From Erinaceus europaeus (Eukaryota > Chordata > Mammalia > Eulipotyphla > Erinaceidae), in assembly GCF_950295315.1 (NCBI RefSeq), contig NC_080165.1:10908093-10972092 (forward strand): 64,000 bases of DNA, in the 5' to 3' direction. The notes under the pieces were generated by a model. The model was not told where the DNA came from. It saw nothing but the letters and a program-made list of their open reading frames with translations, and did not search any database. Shown in pieces: positions 62,520 to 64,000 of the stretch; the stretch's first letter is position 1; each line of letters begins with the position of its first letter. Both the position numbers and the translations under genes were made by a program.

Positions 62520-63090
62520 GAGCTTCCAGTGGGCAGAGTCATGCTACCAAGCCATCGTGAGATGTCACTTCACTCGTGAGATGTCACTTCACACTCACAT
62601 CTACCATCAATAAGACAGGTAAGGGCAAGTCTTTGAGGAGACCGTGGAGACACTAGAACCCTCCTACGTGACTAGCAAGGGTTTCAGTAAAGCAGCGGCA
62701 TCTCTAAACACTTCAAATGTGATTCTGGTTTTCCCTCTTACCAAATCCATAGTTTACCTTTTACTAAAAATGTCAAGATATTAAAAGAGTTCCCACATAA
62801 ACTGTTCTTATTCCATTTCCAGGTACATAAACAAGAAATGAACATAGACGTCTACCAGGAACCTGTACACCATGTTCTGTTCATAACATCATTATTCATG
62901 TAACAAAAAGTTGGCTACAACTATAATATCAGCAGATGAGTAAAGAAACAAAGTGCGGTGCATTCTCAAGGAATATTATTCAGCCACAAAAATAGGAATC
63001 AGGGGCTGATTGCTGCTACAAATGGGTGAACTTTGAAACCATGAGGAATGCAGTGAGTCAGACACAAAAGGAAAACTATCATATTCTGTT
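62520..63090 (+). mobile_element. Old LINE-1, ORF2 end and 3' region
   Basis: GTGAGATGTCACTTCAC, ATCAATAAGACAGGTAAG, GAGACCGTGGAGACACTAG and AACCCTCCTACG correspond to the L1 segment that usually reads 'gagatatcacctcac ... aaaaagacaggaaataacaag ... gatgtggagaaactggaaccct' (parts compared from memory). Further on, GATGAGTAAAGAAACAAAG, GGAATATTATTCAGCCAC, GGTGAACTTTGAAACCATG and GTCAGACACAAAAGG match the well-known L1 end. Many gaps and stops show it is long dead. It holds a local duplication at 62553-62592. Confidence 0.85.
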
Positions 63091-63384
63091 CCCCAGGCTG
63101 AGGGTTTGGGAAGAATGGGGGGGGGGGGCGAGTGCTAATGCCAAATTGTTTATTTGGGGGGTGTGTGATGATGTCCTCAATTTCATTGTAGTCAGCGCCT
63201 GTTCAGTTCTGCACATGGTTCAGAGTCATTTCATACCTGCTTTAGAGGAAGGAGTCAGGTGGCATGGACAGTCCACCTCCGTAAAGCTGATGTGTGCAGA
63301 CGGGGATGGAACTGTTTAGGTTCTGCAGTGGAAAATGATACACAGTTGAGCAACTGTCCAGGATGACAGGCAGCAGTGGTGCAC
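63091..63384. other. Unique or degraded L1-adjacent sequence
   Basis: A G run is at 63118-63128. No exon is recognised. Confidence 0.35.
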
Positions 63385-63498
63385 AGAGGCTCAGTGCACA
63401 GCCCACCAGGATAATGCGTTCTTTTAGCATGTGCACGACCCAGGCTCAAACCCAGCTCCTGCCACACTGAAGGTAGTTTCAAGGCTGTGGTCTCGGTC
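63385..63498 (+). mobile_element. E-type SINE, tRNA-like part
   Basis: AGCATGTGCACGACCCAGGC, CTCAAACCCAGCTCCTGCC and ACACTGAAGGTAGTTTCAAGG, GCTGTGGTCTC have the E layout. Its pyrimidine tail is the hexanucleotide array that follows. Confidence 0.55.
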
Positions 63499-63608
63499 TC
63501 CCTCTCCCTCTCCCTCTCCCTCTCCCTCTCCCTCTCCCTCTCCCTCTCCCTCTCCCTCTCCCTCTCCCTCTCCCTCTCCCTCTCCCTCTCCCTCTCCCTC
63601 TCCCTCTC
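63499..63608 (+). repeat. (CCCTCT)n hexanucleotide array
   Basis: About 18 nearly perfect six-base units cover roughly 110 bp, a pure pyrimidine/purine tract. It is bounded by an E-type SINE on the left and an opposite-strand extended SINE on the right. Confidence 0.98.
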
Positions 63609-63878
63609 TTCCTCTCTAGCCTCCAGGGCTATCACTGGGGCTTGGCCTGCACTATGAATCCAGTGCTCCTGGTGGTCATTTCCTCCTCCCATGTTATTGG
63701 ACAGGACAGAGAGAAATTGAGGGGGCGGGAAGCATACAGAAGGAAAGACAGACATCTGCTTTGCACTTGTCACCCCTGCAGGTTGGGGAGCTGAGGGCTT
63801 GAACCCAGATCCTTGCACCATTCCTTGTGCTTTGTACTATGTGTGCTTAACCCAGTATGCCACCGCCCGCCCCCCTCT
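63609..63878 (-). mobile_element. Extended tRNA-derived SINE (A-ext/B variant)
   Basis: Minus strand: GGCGGTGGCATACTGGGTTAAG, GGTTCAAGCCCTCAGCTCCCC, CAAAGCAGATGTC, CTGTCCAATAACATGG, GGAGCACTGGATTCATAGTG, CAGTGATAGCCCTGGAGGC. Confidence 0.9.
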
Positions 63879-63904
63879 GACTCTTATCTACAACAAAACA
63901 AAAC

Positions 63905-64000
63905 AAAACTAAATTTGCATTGAGAGGCTGCAGGCTCAATGCCCCACGCACCATCAATGATCTGAGTCAAGTGCACACCAGGATAAGTTAAAATGTGTGC
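63905..64000 (+). mobile_element. Possible C-type SINE, incomplete
   Basis: GAGAGGCTGCAGGCTCAATG, CCCCACGCACCATCAATGATC loosely follow the C type. The window ends here, and (CAAAA)n precedes it at 63891-63910. Confidence 0.3.

Noticed and set aside
63499..63608. Regular repeat array resembling a CRISPR or minisatellite
   Set aside because: The unit is six bases with no spacers, and the host is a mammal. It is a microsatellite.
63255..63821. Frames with Arg-Glu or Pro-Ser runs
   Set aside because: They are translations of the CCCTCT hexanucleotide array.

Overview
This window is nuclear DNA from a placental mammal, most likely a hedgehog (Erinaceus or a close relative). The diagnosis rests on the interspersed repeats. 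Roughly 60 to 70 copies of a few tRNA-headed SINE types fill the window, and their texts match what I remember of hedgehog 'ERI' SINEs; I cannot assign formal subfamily names without a repeat library. I use five working labels. A: head with 'gcgcaaggaccggcgtaaggatcccggttcgag'-like text (anchor words GGATCCCGGTTCGAG), the block CACAGGCGGTGAAGCAGG, a TCTCTCTGTCCTATCC stretch and a CAA/CAACAA tail; an extended form, A-ext, adds a 3' segment ending in CCCAGCAATAACCCTGGAG. B: head GTGGTGGCGCACCTGGTTAAG, block CACAAGTGGTGAAGCAGGGC, end CTATCCAATAAATAAATAAAG. C: AGATAGCATAATGGTTATGC ... CAGAGCTGAGCAGTGCTCTG. D: GGATAAAGCATTGGACTCTC ... GCAGCACATGTACCAGGGTG. E: an older tRNA-headed type read as GGTGAAACAGCTCACTTGG. 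There are also old L1 and MIR pieces and many microsatellites. There are no bacterial-style genes, operons or CRISPR arrays.

Layout. 0-8.7 kb is dense SINE. 8.7-10.3 kb is mostly unique. 10.3-20 kb is again SINE-rich with long CA/GT tracts. 20-24 kb is largely unique. 24-26.5 kb is SINE-rich. 26.5-32.2 kb contains no SINE that I can see and holds a small GC-rich, promoter-like block (27.9-28.45 kb). 32-50 kb mixes SINEs and unique sequence. 50.4-61.7 kb is almost SINE-free and contains a strong CpG island at about 57.4-60.5 kb. 61.7-64 kb is SINE plus an old L1 3' end.

Genes. I found no coding exon that I can name. Most long open frames are translations of SINEs, of simple repeats (poly-Cys/Val, Thr/His, Arg/Glu runs) or of GC-rich island sequence. 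The best genic evidence is the CpG island. On the minus strand it and its flank contain several good splice-donor sequences (donor +1 at about 60873, 60111, 59553, 59261 and 57872), a TATA box (57559-57566), a CCAAT box with a perfect DR1 nuclear-receptor element (60960-60987), a CArG-like box, a MEF2-like site, a TCF/LEF site and an E-box. The most economical reading is a minus-strand gene with several alternative first exons, whose long first intron would occupy most of the window. A second minus-oriented promoter-like block near 27.9 kb and homeodomain-motif-rich unique blocks at 30.5-30.9 and 50.6-50.95 kb would fit intronic regulation of a developmental or metabolic regulator. The gene's identity is unknown to me; alignment to a mammalian genome would settle it at once.

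I found no new biological system. The items most worth a second look are the promoter architecture, a possible SINE dimer, a nested SINE, a telomere-like insert inside a SINE, an ID-like tRNA-Ala retrocopy, a tRNA-Arg-like fragment, and a roughly 110-bp hexanucleotide array wedged between two opposed SINEs.
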